DNA of 24,047 bases from Actinomyces sp. (GTDB lineage: Bacteria; Actinomycetota; Actinomycetes; Actinomycetales; Actinomycetaceae). The notes beneath the pieces are model-generated. The model was not told the origin of the DNA. It did no database searches and worked only from the letters and a program-made list of their open reading frames with translations. The translations under genes and the position numbers were made by a program. Every line of letters begins with the position of its first letter. Positions within the stretch are counted from its first letter, which is position 1. The stretch spans positions 1 to 24,047 of the forward strand of contig NZ_JAUMUL010000056.1 of the NCBI RefSeq assembly GCF_030530635.1. The letters run 5' to 3'. Positions 6,906 through 14,378 of the stretch are shown here, piece by piece.

Positions 6906-8308
6906 TTAGGAGCAGCTTGTCTCCTCAGACTTTGTCAGAAGGTTGAGCGCCTCCCGCAGTCGATCCGGATCGCGTAGCACGGGTAGCCTGATGAACATCC
7001 TGCACCCTCCGGAGACCGAGAAAAGCGGTCCCGGTGCCAGACGTACGTTGTGTCGCTCTGCACGCCGCATTAGACGCATTGAATCATCAGCCGTGTCCAC
7101 CCAGAGGCCTGATCCTCCTGCGGGTGCTTGGAATCGCCAGCGCGGACAAACCTCGCTGAGCGGGCGCACGACTTGCTTGTAGGCGTCGGTCAGTTCGGCT
7201 CGCCGAAGTCGCAGTTGCTCGGGAATACGCGGGAGCAGGAGCGTGGCGGCAAGCTGGTCGGGGACCGAGTCTCCCAGATCCATGCCGCTCTTTAGACTCG
7301 TGAGCTGGGCGATCACCGGCACAGGGCCGCGTATCCATCCCACCCGTATGCCGCCCCAGAACAATTTCGACAGCGTGCCCACAATCAGCAGCTCATCGGC
7401 GTCCGCTACAGCCTCCATTCCGGTCAGCGGTTCATTCCGGTGCCAGGGCAGATCCGCCTGCGAGTGGTCATCGATGACAAGGAGACCGTGTTTGCGTGCA
7501 ATCTCGAACATGGTGGCGCGGACGCGCCGTGTGTAATGCGGCCCGGTCGGGTTCTGAACGGCGGTTGCCGTGTACAGCAGATCGGCATTGGCAGAGGCGG
7601 CGTCAGGAGCCTCCAGGTCGGGGCCGTGCCGCTTCATCGGTATGCCTCGCAGCTGTCCGCCCGCGGCACCGAACGCCTCCAACGTCCCGCGGTAGGTGGG
7701 GTCCTCCACGATGGTTGTCGTGCCGGGCCCCGCGAAGAGTTTGGCCACGAGCCACACGGCCTGCTGCGCGCCCGCAGTGACGATGATCTGCTCAGCGCGG
7801 GTCGGAACCCCCGACTGCGTATAGCGGAGTGCGATCATCTCCCGCAGCTTCGGAACGCCGGCGGGAAAGTACCCCAGGTGTCCAAATACCGCTTTGAAAG
7901 AAGTCGACCGACGTCCTCCATGACTTCGCCGATCAACGGCGAACCCGGAAGCGCGCCGGAGGAGAGATCAAGGTCGAGAGGACGACCGGAGAATGAGGCC
8001 ATGCGTCCTTCGAGGCCGCCGAAGTTGCCGCTGCGCCTGATCACCGAGCCGGAGCCCCGGTGAGAGGAGAGTCGCCCCGATTCCTGAAGCTGTTCATAGG
8101 CACGCACGACCGTGCCCCGTGAGATGCCGAGCGCGGCCGCAAGCGACCGTTGGCTTGGGAGCACCGTAGCCGCGGGGACCTGCGCTCCGTCGATCAGCTC
8201 GCCGAGGGCGTCGGACAGAGCGTTGTATCCGGGGACTCCTGGACGGCGCCACTCTCCCAAAAGACGGGCAACCCGCGCCGCGTCGATTCTAGTCGCCGGC
8301 TTAATCAC
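6906..8308 (-). pseudogene. MocR-type regulator (GntR HTH + aminotransferase), frameshifted
   Basis: Two abutting frames together encode one MocR protein. The first (8308-7835, GTG start with AAGGA almost touching it) carries the GntR winged helix: VPGYNALSDALGELIDG, LPSQRSLAAALGISRGTVVRAYEQL, RGSGSVI. The second (7838-6906) carries the fold-type I aminotransferase-like domain with ITVTAGAQQA-like, ATAVQNPTGPHYT and the PLP-lysine region GTLSKLFWGGIRVGW. The family expects LGYFPAGVPKLREMIALRYTQSG across the joint. A single missing base near 7880 shifts the frame, so the first frame ends in an unrelated TFPPAFRSCGR tail. The stop overlaps an ATG (ATGA), so split translation is conceivable but would lose the linker. 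Divergent from the UPF0261 locus, its likely target. Confidence 0.85.
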
Positions 8309-8432
8309 TCCTTCACTGGTGACGACACTTCGGACAAGACACCGGCATGGCCCACCCCTGGCGCCTCACACAGACAGGCGCCCATGGACCACTTCCGGGA
8401 AAATGGACTATTTTTCAACCGGGGCGTGCTCG

Positions 8433-8438
8433 TACCCT
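8433..8438 (+). promoter_or_regulatory. Putative -10 box (TACCCT) for the UPF0261/TIM-barrel locus
   Basis: A TANNNT box with a T-rich -35 candidate at about 8411-8416. Just upstream, AAAAT-GGACT-ATTTT at 8400-8414 is a small dyad that could be part of a MocR site. Weak prediction. Confidence 0.3.
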
Positions 8439-8484
8439 GATAACCACAACGTTCACCAGGTTACAAGCTGTCAAGGAGGACGGC

Positions 8485-9716
8485 ATGGCGGTAGTCGCCC
8501 TTATCGGAACCTTTGACACCAAGGGCCCCGAGTGCTCGTGGGTGTGCAGTCGTATTGAGGCCCTCGGCGTCAAGGTACTCGCCATCGACGTCGGCCCCTT
8601 CTCTACTGCGAATGTCGACGTCTCCGCGGCCGAAGTCGCCGCCGCGGCCGGCGAGGACCTCGAAGAACTCAAGACTCACGAGGACCGTGGATGAACGATG
8701 GAGGTGATGGCCCGCGGTGCGGCCGAGGTCGTCATGGCCAAGGCGGCCGCCGGAGCGATCGATGCAGTATTCGCCGCAGGCGGATCCGGAGGATCCTCGG
8801 TAGCCGCCCGGGCGATGCGAGCGCTGCCGATTGGCTTCCCTAAGCTGCTCGTGTCCACGATGGCCTCCGGTGACACCTCTGCCTATGTCGGCGAGACGGA
8901 CATCACGATGATGTACTCCGTCGTCGACGTAGCCGGGATCAACTCGGTCTCCAGCCAGATCTTCGCCAATGCGGCCGCGGCGGTCTCCGGCATGGCACGG
9001 GAGTACGAGAGCCGTCGTGCCACGAAAAGCGCAGCAGTCAGGCCCATCGTTGCGTTGTCCATGTTCGGCCTGACGACGCCCGCCGTCGACGAGGCTCGCG
9101 AGATGTTGACCGAGCTTGGGTACGAGACCCTTGTCTTTCACGCGACTGGTTCCGGCGGCAGAGCGCTGGAGAAGCTCGCGCACGACGGCGTACTTGCGGG
9201 TGTTTTGGACCTGACAACTACGGAACTGGCCGATGACCTGGTGGGGGAGGCGTACTCAGCGCGGGACCGCACAGGTTGGAGGCGGCGGGGGCGCGGGGTA
9301 TCCCGCAAGTCGTATCCGTAGGTGCCCTCGACATGGTTAACTTCGGAGCGCGCGAGTCCGTGCCCCACCGGTTCGAAGATCGGACCTTCGTGGTGCACAA
9401 CCCCACGGTCACACTGATGCGCACCACCGCCGCCGAGAACGCAGAGCTCGGCCACCGCATAGGTCGCAAGGTCACTGATGCCGTCGGCCCCACAGCCGTA
9501 ATGCTCCCGTTGGAAGGTGTATCCGGAATCGACAAGGAGGGGACTCCCTTCTGGGATCCCGAGGCTGACGCTGCCCTCTTCAACGCCGTACGCGCCGAGT
9601 TCAGGAATTCCACGGTCGAGCTGGTCGAGCGCGAACTCAATATCAACGATCCCGGCTTCGGCACGGAGGCAGCCCGGCTGCTGCATTCGATGATCCAGAG
9701 CAGTACTGAGGCGTAG
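8485..9716 (+). pseudogene. Tm-1-like/UPF0261 family protein, broken by a stop and a frameshift
   Basis: Start ATG at 8485 behind AAGGAGG. The N-terminus VALIGTFDTKGPECSWV is typical of the UPF0261/Tm-1-like ATP-binding family. After 69 residues an in-frame TGA at 8692-8694 interrupts DRG-stop-TMEVMARGAAEVV; a CGA (Arg) codon one transition away would restore the family sequence. The same frame then continues through GGSGGSSVAARAMRALPIG and STMASGDTSAYVGETDITMMYSVVD to about 9265. There the sequence slips: an extra CG dinucleotide (or a lost base) separates EAYSA from GPHRLEAAGARGIPQVVSVGALDMVNFG, which runs in another frame to 9716. Two independent lesions make sequencing error unlikely. About 410 codons in all, full family length. 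Confidence 0.88.
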
Positions 9717-9820
9717 CCGCAATCAGTCCTGAATCCACGGCTCTCGCGTAAGGCTGATATGCCGTCGGCGAGAGCCATCAGCAGACGCCATCAGGCGCCC
9801 AACCAGAAAGGTACCACACA

Positions 9821-10642
9821 ATGAACCGAACAGAGATACTTACTGCGCTTCGTGCCAAGGTCGACGCCGGGCACCCGATCGTCGGCGGCGGCGCCGGCAC
9901 TGGTATTTCAGCGAAATCCGCTGAGGCCGGAGGGATCGACCTCCTCGTCATCTACAACTCCGGCCGTTTTCGCATGGCCGGGCGCGGCTCGCTGTCAGGT
10001 CTCATGGCCTATGGCGACGCCAACCAGATCGTCATGGAGATGGCCCGCGAGGTCCTGCCGGTGGTCAAGCGCACGCCGGTGCTGGCCGGTGTAAACGGAA
10101 CTGACCCCTTCCGCGTCATGGGCAAGTTCCTCGACGAGGTCAAGGCCGTGGGGTTCGCGGGAGTCCAGAACTTCCCAACAGTAGGCCTAATTGACGGGGT
10201 GTTCCGCCAAAAGCTCGAGGAGACCGGCATGGGGTACGACCTTGAGCTGGAGATGATCTGTCAGGCGCATGAGCGAGACCTGGTCACCTCACCGTATGTT
10301 TTCGACATCGAGCAGGCCACGGCCATGGCCGAGGCGGGAGCCGACATTCTGGTGCCGCACATGGGGCTCACGACCAAGGGCACGATCGGTGCCTCTACGG
10401 CGCTCACACTCGACGAGTGCGCCGACCGGATCCAGGCGATGCACGACGCGGCGAAGAAGGTGAAACCGGACATCCTCGTCCTGTGCCACGGTGGTCCCAT
10501 TGCCGAGCCCGCCGACGCCCAGTACATCCTGTCTCACACTACAGGCGTAGTCGGGTTCTACGGGGCATCATCCATTGAGCGCCTGCCCACCGAGGTTGCC
10601 ATCAAGGAACAGGTGGAGCGCTTCAATGCGATGACCTTCTGA
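9821..10642 (+). CDS. TIM-barrel protein, phosphoenolpyruvate hydrolase-like family
   Basis: An intact 273-residue protein matching the PEP-hydrolase/TIM-barrel family (PF09370 type), which pairs with UPF0261 in bacteria and is fused to it in the plant Tm-1 protein. Visible features are GGGAGTGISAKSAEAGGIDLL, YNSGRFRMAGRGSL, GVNGTDPF, GVQNFPTVGLIDG, DILVPHMGLTTKG and the closing GVVGFYGASSIERLP. The ATG at 9821 follows an AGAAAGG-containing leader. It lies 104 bp downstream of the UPF0261 pseudogene, its presumed operon partner. The enzymatic role of the family is poorly defined; PEP hydrolase is a name carried by annotation. Its intact state next to a dead partner is odd and may reflect recent decay. 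Confidence 0.85.
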   Translation: MNRTEILTALRAKVDAGHPIVGGGAGTGISAKSAEAGGIDLLVIYNSGRFRMAGRGSLSGLMAYGDANQIVMEMAREVLPVVKRTPVLAGVNGTDPFRVMGKFLDEVKAVGFAGVQNFPTVGLIDGVFRQKLEETGMGYDLELEMICQAHERDLVTSPYVFDIEQATAMAEAGADILVPHMGLTTKGTIGASTALTLDECADRIQAMHDAAKKVKPDILVLCHGGPIAEPADAQYILSHTTGVVGFYGASSIERLPTEVAIKEQVERFNAMTF

Positions 10643-10669
10643 CCGCCCCCGCCCGCCCATGTGCGGCGA

Positions 10670-10836
10670 GGTGGCGGCTGGTCGAGGCGGAGCCGTCTCA
10701 GCCCGGGATCCTGTACGGGTGTGACGGCCTCGCCGCGGTCGTCATCTCTGCTGATTATCTGGAGTTGCTTGAGGAGAAGCCGGAGGTACTCGGCGAACCC
10801 GCGCTCATGGTACGAATCCGCGGTGGATGGCTTGAG
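10670..10836 (+). pseudogene. Relic of a Phd/YefM-type antitoxin
   Basis: No start codon in place and no normal end, but the frame encodes LVEAEPSQ and then GLAAVVISADYLELLEEK and GEPALMVRIRGG. These line up with QVEREHSR, RPAAVVISPDDLGSLEET and SRPALIERIRAG of the intact antitoxin at 6071. The relic runs antisense to the end of the XRE-nucleotidyltransferase gene. No toxin partner remains. Confidence 0.6.
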
Positions 10837-11357
10837 TGTTGGATGGAATCCGGACGGTACGTCGAGCCCGATGACAGCCCGAGTGCGGTTAGCAGATCGG
10901 GGATGCGGACTTCTTGGGAAGCTCCGGTCGTCGTGGCGGGGTCGCTGCCGACCGAGATCACGTCGACGGGCACCGTCAGTAGATCTGACAACTCCTCCTC
11001 AAGTTCCAGCAGTATCCGGATGTCCGCATCTGGTGGAAAACGGACCAGCAGGTCGATGTCCGAGTCTGGGCGATCCTCGCCGCTGGCTACGGAGCCGAAC
11101 GCGCCGATAACCTCGCATCCATGCGAACCGGCCAACGCGATGACCTCTTTGCGCGCAGCGCGCAGCAGAACTGAGGGGCGCACCTGTAACGCCTTTCGCA
11201 GTCGCTCCCGTGTGTCAGCGGACGGACGGCGCGCGCCGGACTCGATGGCGGCAAGGAGTGGTTGGCTGACACCGGTGCGGTCCGCGAACTCGCGTTGGCT
11301 CAGCCTCGCCGCGTGGCGACGGAAGCGGATCCAGCCCCGTTCGGTGCGCTGTGTCAC
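10755..11357 (-). CDS. XRE helix-turn-helix fused to minimal nucleotidyltransferase
   Basis: A 200-residue fusion. Residues about 10-62 form an XRE/Cro helix-turn-helix (RLSQREFADRTGVSQPLLAAIESG). Residues about 66-160 form a MNT-type nucleotidyltransferase: the Gly88-Ser89 motif and Asp100/Asp102 in GSVASGEDRPDSDIDLLV, with the third Asp at 132 (PVDVIS). MNT proteins commonly act as antitoxins that AMPylate a HEPN toxin; no HEPN gene is adjacent, so its role is open. The start is GTG at 11357, 6 nt after a TATCAT box, implying a leaderless mRNA. The last 40 residues run antisense through the antitoxin relic and look non-native, suggesting that the original 3' end was lost by rearrangement. 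Confidence 0.8.
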   Translation of the reverse strand: MTQRTERGWIRFRRHAARLSQREFADRTGVSQPLLAAIESGARRPSADTRERLRKALQVRPSVLLRAARKEVIALAGSHGCEVIGAFGSVASGEDRPDSDIDLLVRFPPDADIRILLELEEELSDLLTVPVDVISVGSDPATTTGASQEVRIPDLLTALGLSSGSTYRPDSIQHSSHPPRIRTMSAGSPSTSGFSSSNSR

Positions 11358-11363
11358 GCATCC

Positions 11364-11369
11364 ATGATA
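11364..11369 (-). promoter_or_regulatory. -10 box (TATCAT), leaderless XRE-MNT transcript
   Basis: On the minus strand TATCAT, one mismatch from TATAAT, is separated by 6 nt from the GTG start; no Shine-Dalgarno is present. Confidence 0.5.
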
Positions 11370-11442
11370 ACGCGTGTGTGATCGCCGAGTGGGGTCGCCA
11401 AGGCGGCAGCTCGACTGTCCTTGGAAGGTTCCGGCGCGTCAC

Positions 11443-11481
11443 TTCTACCGAACTCGGCACGTAAGTTCTACCGAACTCGGC
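11443..11481. repeat. Two 16-bp direct repeats with 23-bp period
   Basis: TTCTACCGAACTCGGC occurs exactly at 11443-11458 and 11466-11481, separated by 7 bp. It lies in the 218-bp gap between the XRE-MNT gene and the phosphofructokinase gene, about 50-90 bp upstream of the latter's putative -10. Possible tandem operator or remnant of a mobile-element boundary; function unknown. Confidence 0.75.
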
Positions 11482-11532
11482 GGGTGTCCGGGTTGGGGTG
11501 AGGGTTCTGGGTGCGCGGGGGTGGTGGGCCGG

Positions 11533-11538
11533 TAGGAT
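11533..11538 (+). promoter_or_regulatory. Putative -10 box (TAGGAT) for PPi-phosphofructokinase
   Basis: TANNNT box 37 nt before the ATG at 11576, leaving a leader of about 30 nt that contains the GAAAGG ribosome binding site. No clear -35. Confidence 0.4.
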
Positions 11539-11575
11539 GGTCGTGACAAGCCCCACCATCTACGAAAGGTAACCG

Positions 11576-12808
11576 ATGTCGATCCGTCGCGTCGCCCTCC
11601 TCACTGCGGGCGGCTTCGCCCCCTGCCTGTCCGCCGCTGTCGGCGACCTCATCGAGCGCTACACCGAGGTCGCCCCCGAGGTTGAGATCATCGCCTACCA
11701 GTACGGCTACCACGGCCTGCTCACCGGCAATTACGTCGTCATCGACGACGACGGCCGTAAGAACGCCGGCGTGCTGCGCCAGTACGGCGGCTCCCCGATC
11801 GGCAACTCCCGCGTCAAGCTCACCAACGCCAAGAACCTGGTCGAGCGCGGCCTGGTTGAGGAGGGTGTGGACCCGCTCGCCTTCGCCGCCGAGCGGCTGC
11901 GCGAGGACGGCGTGGACGTGCTGCACACCATCGGTGGCGACGACACCAACACCACCGCCGCCGACCTGGCCGCCTACCTGCACGAGCACGACTATGACCT
12001 CACCGTCGTCGGCCTGCCCAAGACCATCGACAACGACGTCATCCCCATCCGCCAGTCGCTGGGCGCCTGGACCGCCGCCGAGCAGGGCGCCGGATTCGCC
12101 CTCAATGTCATTGGCGAGCACCGCTCCAACCCGCGCATGCTGATCGTCCACGAGTGCATGGGCCGCAACTGCGGCTACCTCACCGCCGAGACCGCCCGCC
12201 GTTACCACGAGCTGCTCAAGGACCGGCAGTGGGCCCCCTCCCTGGGCCTTACCAAGGAGCGTTGGGACGTGCACGCCGTCTTCGTACCCGAGGCCAAGCT
12301 TGACATCGCCGCAGAGGCCGAGCGCCTCAAGGCCATCATGGATGAGCAGGGCAATGTCAACATCTTCCTGTCCGAGGGCGCCGGCGTACCCGAGATCATC
12401 GCGGAGATGGAGGCCAAGGGCGAGGAGGTCCAGCGCGACCCCTTCGGCCACGTCAAGCTCGACACCATCAACCCCGGCCAGTGGTTCGCCCGCCAGTTCG
12501 CCGAGCTCATCGGCGCCGAGAAGGTCATGGTGCAGAAGTCCGGCTACTACTCGCGCGCCTCCGCTGCCAATGAGGAGGACCTGGCCCTGATCAAGCAGAT
12601 GTGTGACCTTGCCGTGGACTGCGCGCTGCGCGGTGAGCCCGGCGTTATCGGCCAGGACGAGGAGAACGGCGACCGGCTCGGCGCCATCGCCTTCGACCGC
12701 ATCGCCGGCGGCAAGCCCTTCGACATTACCCAGCAGTGGTTCGTCGACCTGATGGCCGAGTTCGGTCAGAACCTGGAGCCCGCCGCACCCGCCGACGGCG
12801 AGGCCTGA
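11576..12808 (+). CDS. pfp: Pyrophosphate-dependent 6-phosphofructokinase
   Basis: A 410-residue cytoplasmic glycolytic enzyme phosphorylating fructose 6-phosphate to the 1,6-bisphosphate. Two residues that separate PPi-users from ATP-users both have the PPi form: Asp123 in GGDDTNTT (ATP enzymes have GGDGS) and Lys149 in PKTIDND (ATP enzymes have GTIDND). Substrate motifs EHRSNPRML and MGRNCGYLT are present, as is the long C-terminal SEGAGVPEII region. PPi-dependent glycolysis is established for oral Actinomyces, which fits the apparent host. The start follows GAAAGG at 7-12 nt. A monocistronic unit is likely: a strong hairpin lies 25 bp after the stop. The reaction is reversible, so it may also serve gluconeogenesis. 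Confidence 0.93.
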   Translation: MSIRRVALLTAGGFAPCLSAAVGDLIERYTEVAPEVEIIAYQYGYHGLLTGNYVVIDDDGRKNAGVLRQYGGSPIGNSRVKLTNAKNLVERGLVEEGVDPLAFAAERLREDGVDVLHTIGGDDTNTTAADLAAYLHEHDYDLTVVGLPKTIDNDVIPIRQSLGAWTAAEQGAGFALNVIGEHRSNPRMLIVHECMGRNCGYLTAETARRYHELLKDRQWAPSLGLTKERWDVHAVFVPEAKLDIAAEAERLKAIMDEQGNVNIFLSEGAGVPEIIAEMEAKGEEVQRDPFGHVKLDTINPGQWFARQFAELIGAEKVMVQKSGYYSRASAANEEDLALIKQMCDLAVDCALRGEPGVIGQDEENGDRLGAIAFDRIAGGKPFDITQQWFVDLMAEFGQNLEPAAPADGEA

Positions 12809-12832
12809 GCACACGGGGTCGCGCCGCCCCGG

Positions 12833-12880
12833 CTAAGGGGCCGGTCGGACGCCAATGATCGCGTCCGACCGGCCCCTTAG
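12833..12880. terminator. Strong hairpin terminator after pfp
   Basis: Perfect 20-bp stem (12833-12852 with 12861-12880) and an 8-nt loop, beginning CTAAGGGGCC. Only a weak T-stretch (CATTTCCT) follows, as is usual in high-GC actinobacteria. Confidence 0.85.
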
Positions 12881-12988
12881 CATTTCCTGCCCGGCCCCGC
12901 AGGTGGCTTTGATCCGGTCTTGGCCGCTCGGCGAGGTGCACTGCGTCCCACCTTTCGGCGCGCGGATCTCCCGTCAGCCGCACTCGCC

Positions 12989-12994
12989 TATGCT
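12989..12994 (+). promoter_or_regulatory. -10 box (TATGCT), leaderless aroG transcript
   Basis: TATGCT ends 6 nt before the ATG at 13001 and no Shine-Dalgarno is present. This spacing argues for the 13001 start rather than upstream in-frame starts such as 12920. Confidence 0.5.
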
Positions 12995-13000
12995 GGCGCC

Positions 13001-14344
13001 ATGATGAACGAGCTCCAGGTTCCCGGCGGTGCGGCCGGCTGGCGGCACCACTACGCCGCGCAGCAGCCCCGCTACCCGGACCCGCAGGCGCTCGCAGATG
13101 CCGCTGCGGACCTGCGCACCCGTCCCCCGCTGGTTTTTGCGGGCGAGGTCGACTCACTGCGCGAGAAGATGGTGTGGGCCTCCCAGGGGCGTGCCTTCGT
13201 GCTCATGGGAGGGGACTGTGCCGAGTCCTTCCATGACAACACGGCCATCAATATCCGGCTCAAGCTGCAGACGATTCTGCAGATGGCGGCCGTGCTGACC
13301 TATGCCGCCTCCACGCCGGTGATCAAGATCGGGCGTATGGCCGGCCAGTACGCCAAACCGCGTAGCTCCGATACGGAAACCCGTGACGGGGTGACCCTGC
13401 CGTCTTACCGTGGGGACTCGGTCAATGACCACGCCTTCACGCCCGAGGCGCGTGTGCCCGATCCGCGACGCATGGTCGACGCCTACCTGCGTGCCGGTAC
13501 GACCCTGAACCTAATCCGCTCCTTCACCATGGGCGGCTACGCGGACCTGCGCGAGGTCCACTCCTGGAACCGCGGCTTCACCGCCAATCCCGCCTACAAG
13601 CGCTTCGAGTCCTTCGCCGAGGAGATCGACCGCGCCATGCGTTTCATGGAGGCCGCCGGCGTGGACTTCGACGCCCTGCGGCAGGTCGACTTCTATGCCG
13701 CCCACGAGGCGCTCCTGCTGGAGTACGAGGACGCCATGACGCGTGAGGACTCCCGCACCGGCCGCCTTTACGACACCTCGGCCCACTTCCTGTGGGTGGG
13801 GGAACGGACCCGTGGGGCCGATGACGCCCATGTGGCCCTGCTTGAGGGGGTTCGCAACCCGGTTGGCGTGAAGATCGGCCCCACGACGACGCGTGACGAA
13901 CTCCTCGCCCTGTTCGATCGTCTCAATCCCGAGGGCGACCCCGGCAGGCTCAGTCTCATCACCCGCATGGGCGCGGACCGCATCCGGGATGTGCTGCCCG
14001 AGATGGTGGAGATCGTCCGGGCTGACGGTCGGCCGGTCACCTGGATCACCGATCCGATGCACGGCAACACCATCACCTCAGACAACGGCTACAAGACCCG
14101 CCGCTTCGACACGATCATGGAGGAGGTACGCGCCTTCTTCGAAGTGCATCGGGCACTGGATACCGTGCCGGCGGGCATTCACGTGGAACTCACCGGTGAT
14201 GACGTCACCGAGGTCCTCGGTGGCGGTGAGCACATCGACGAGGCGGGACTGGCCCGCCGTTACGAGACCCTGGTGGACCCGCGCCTGAACCATCAGCAGT
14301 CACTGGAGATGGCATTCGAGGTCGCCGAGTTGCTCCGCAACTGA
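13001..14344 (+). CDS. aroG: Class II 3-deoxy-D-arabino-heptulosonate-7-phosphate synthase
   Basis: First enzyme of the shikimate pathway, condensing phosphoenolpyruvate with erythrose 4-phosphate; cytoplasmic. It belongs to the plant/mycobacterial class II family at 447 residues, slightly short of the mycobacterial form. Visible elements are LVFAGEVDSLREKM, the metal-binding Cys73 in MGGDCAESF, AGQYAKPRSS, the RSFTMGGYADLREVHSWNRGF substrate region, the metal His in WITDPMHGNT, Glu in HVELTGDDVTE and Asp in ETLVDPRLN. The start at 13001 (ATGATG) is set by the -10 box 6 nt upstream and by normal family length; the longer frame adds an unlikely Arg-rich leader. It is convergent with the PknL-like kinase gene, an arrangement similar to M. 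tuberculosis aroG and pknL. Confidence 0.94.
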   Translation: MMNELQVPGGAAGWRHHYAAQQPRYPDPQALADAAADLRTRPPLVFAGEVDSLREKMVWASQGRAFVLMGGDCAESFHDNTAINIRLKLQTILQMAAVLTYAASTPVIKIGRMAGQYAKPRSSDTETRDGVTLPSYRGDSVNDHAFTPEARVPDPRRMVDAYLRAGTTLNLIRSFTMGGYADLREVHSWNRGFTANPAYKRFESFAEEIDRAMRFMEAAGVDFDALRQVDFYAAHEALLLEYEDAMTREDSRTGRLYDTSAHFLWVGERTRGADDAHVALLEGVRNPVGVKIGPTTTRDELLALFDRLNPEGDPGRLSLITRMGADRIRDVLPEMVEIVRADGRPVTWITDPMHGNTITSDNGYKTRRFDTIMEEVRAFFEVHRALDTVPAGIHVELTGDDVTEVLGGGEHIDEAGLARRYETLVDPRLNHQQSLEMAFEVAELLRN

Positions 14345-14378
14345 CCGTTGAGGCGGTCCCCGGGGCGCGGAGCAGGCC

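Noticed and set aside
8692..8694. In-frame TGA as a selenocysteine codon
   Set aside because: The position corresponds to Arg in the family context (DRG-x-TMEVM), no SECIS-like hairpin is evident, and a second frameshift lies downstream.
11468..12814. A 448-codon minus-strand open frame opposite pfp
   Set aside because: Shadow of a well-supported phosphofructokinase; repetitive Gly/Val/Leu composition is typical of such shadows.
12920..13000. Upstream extension of aroG by 27 residues
   Set aside because: Arg-rich and unlike the family; the leaderless -10 at 12989 and normal length favour 13001.
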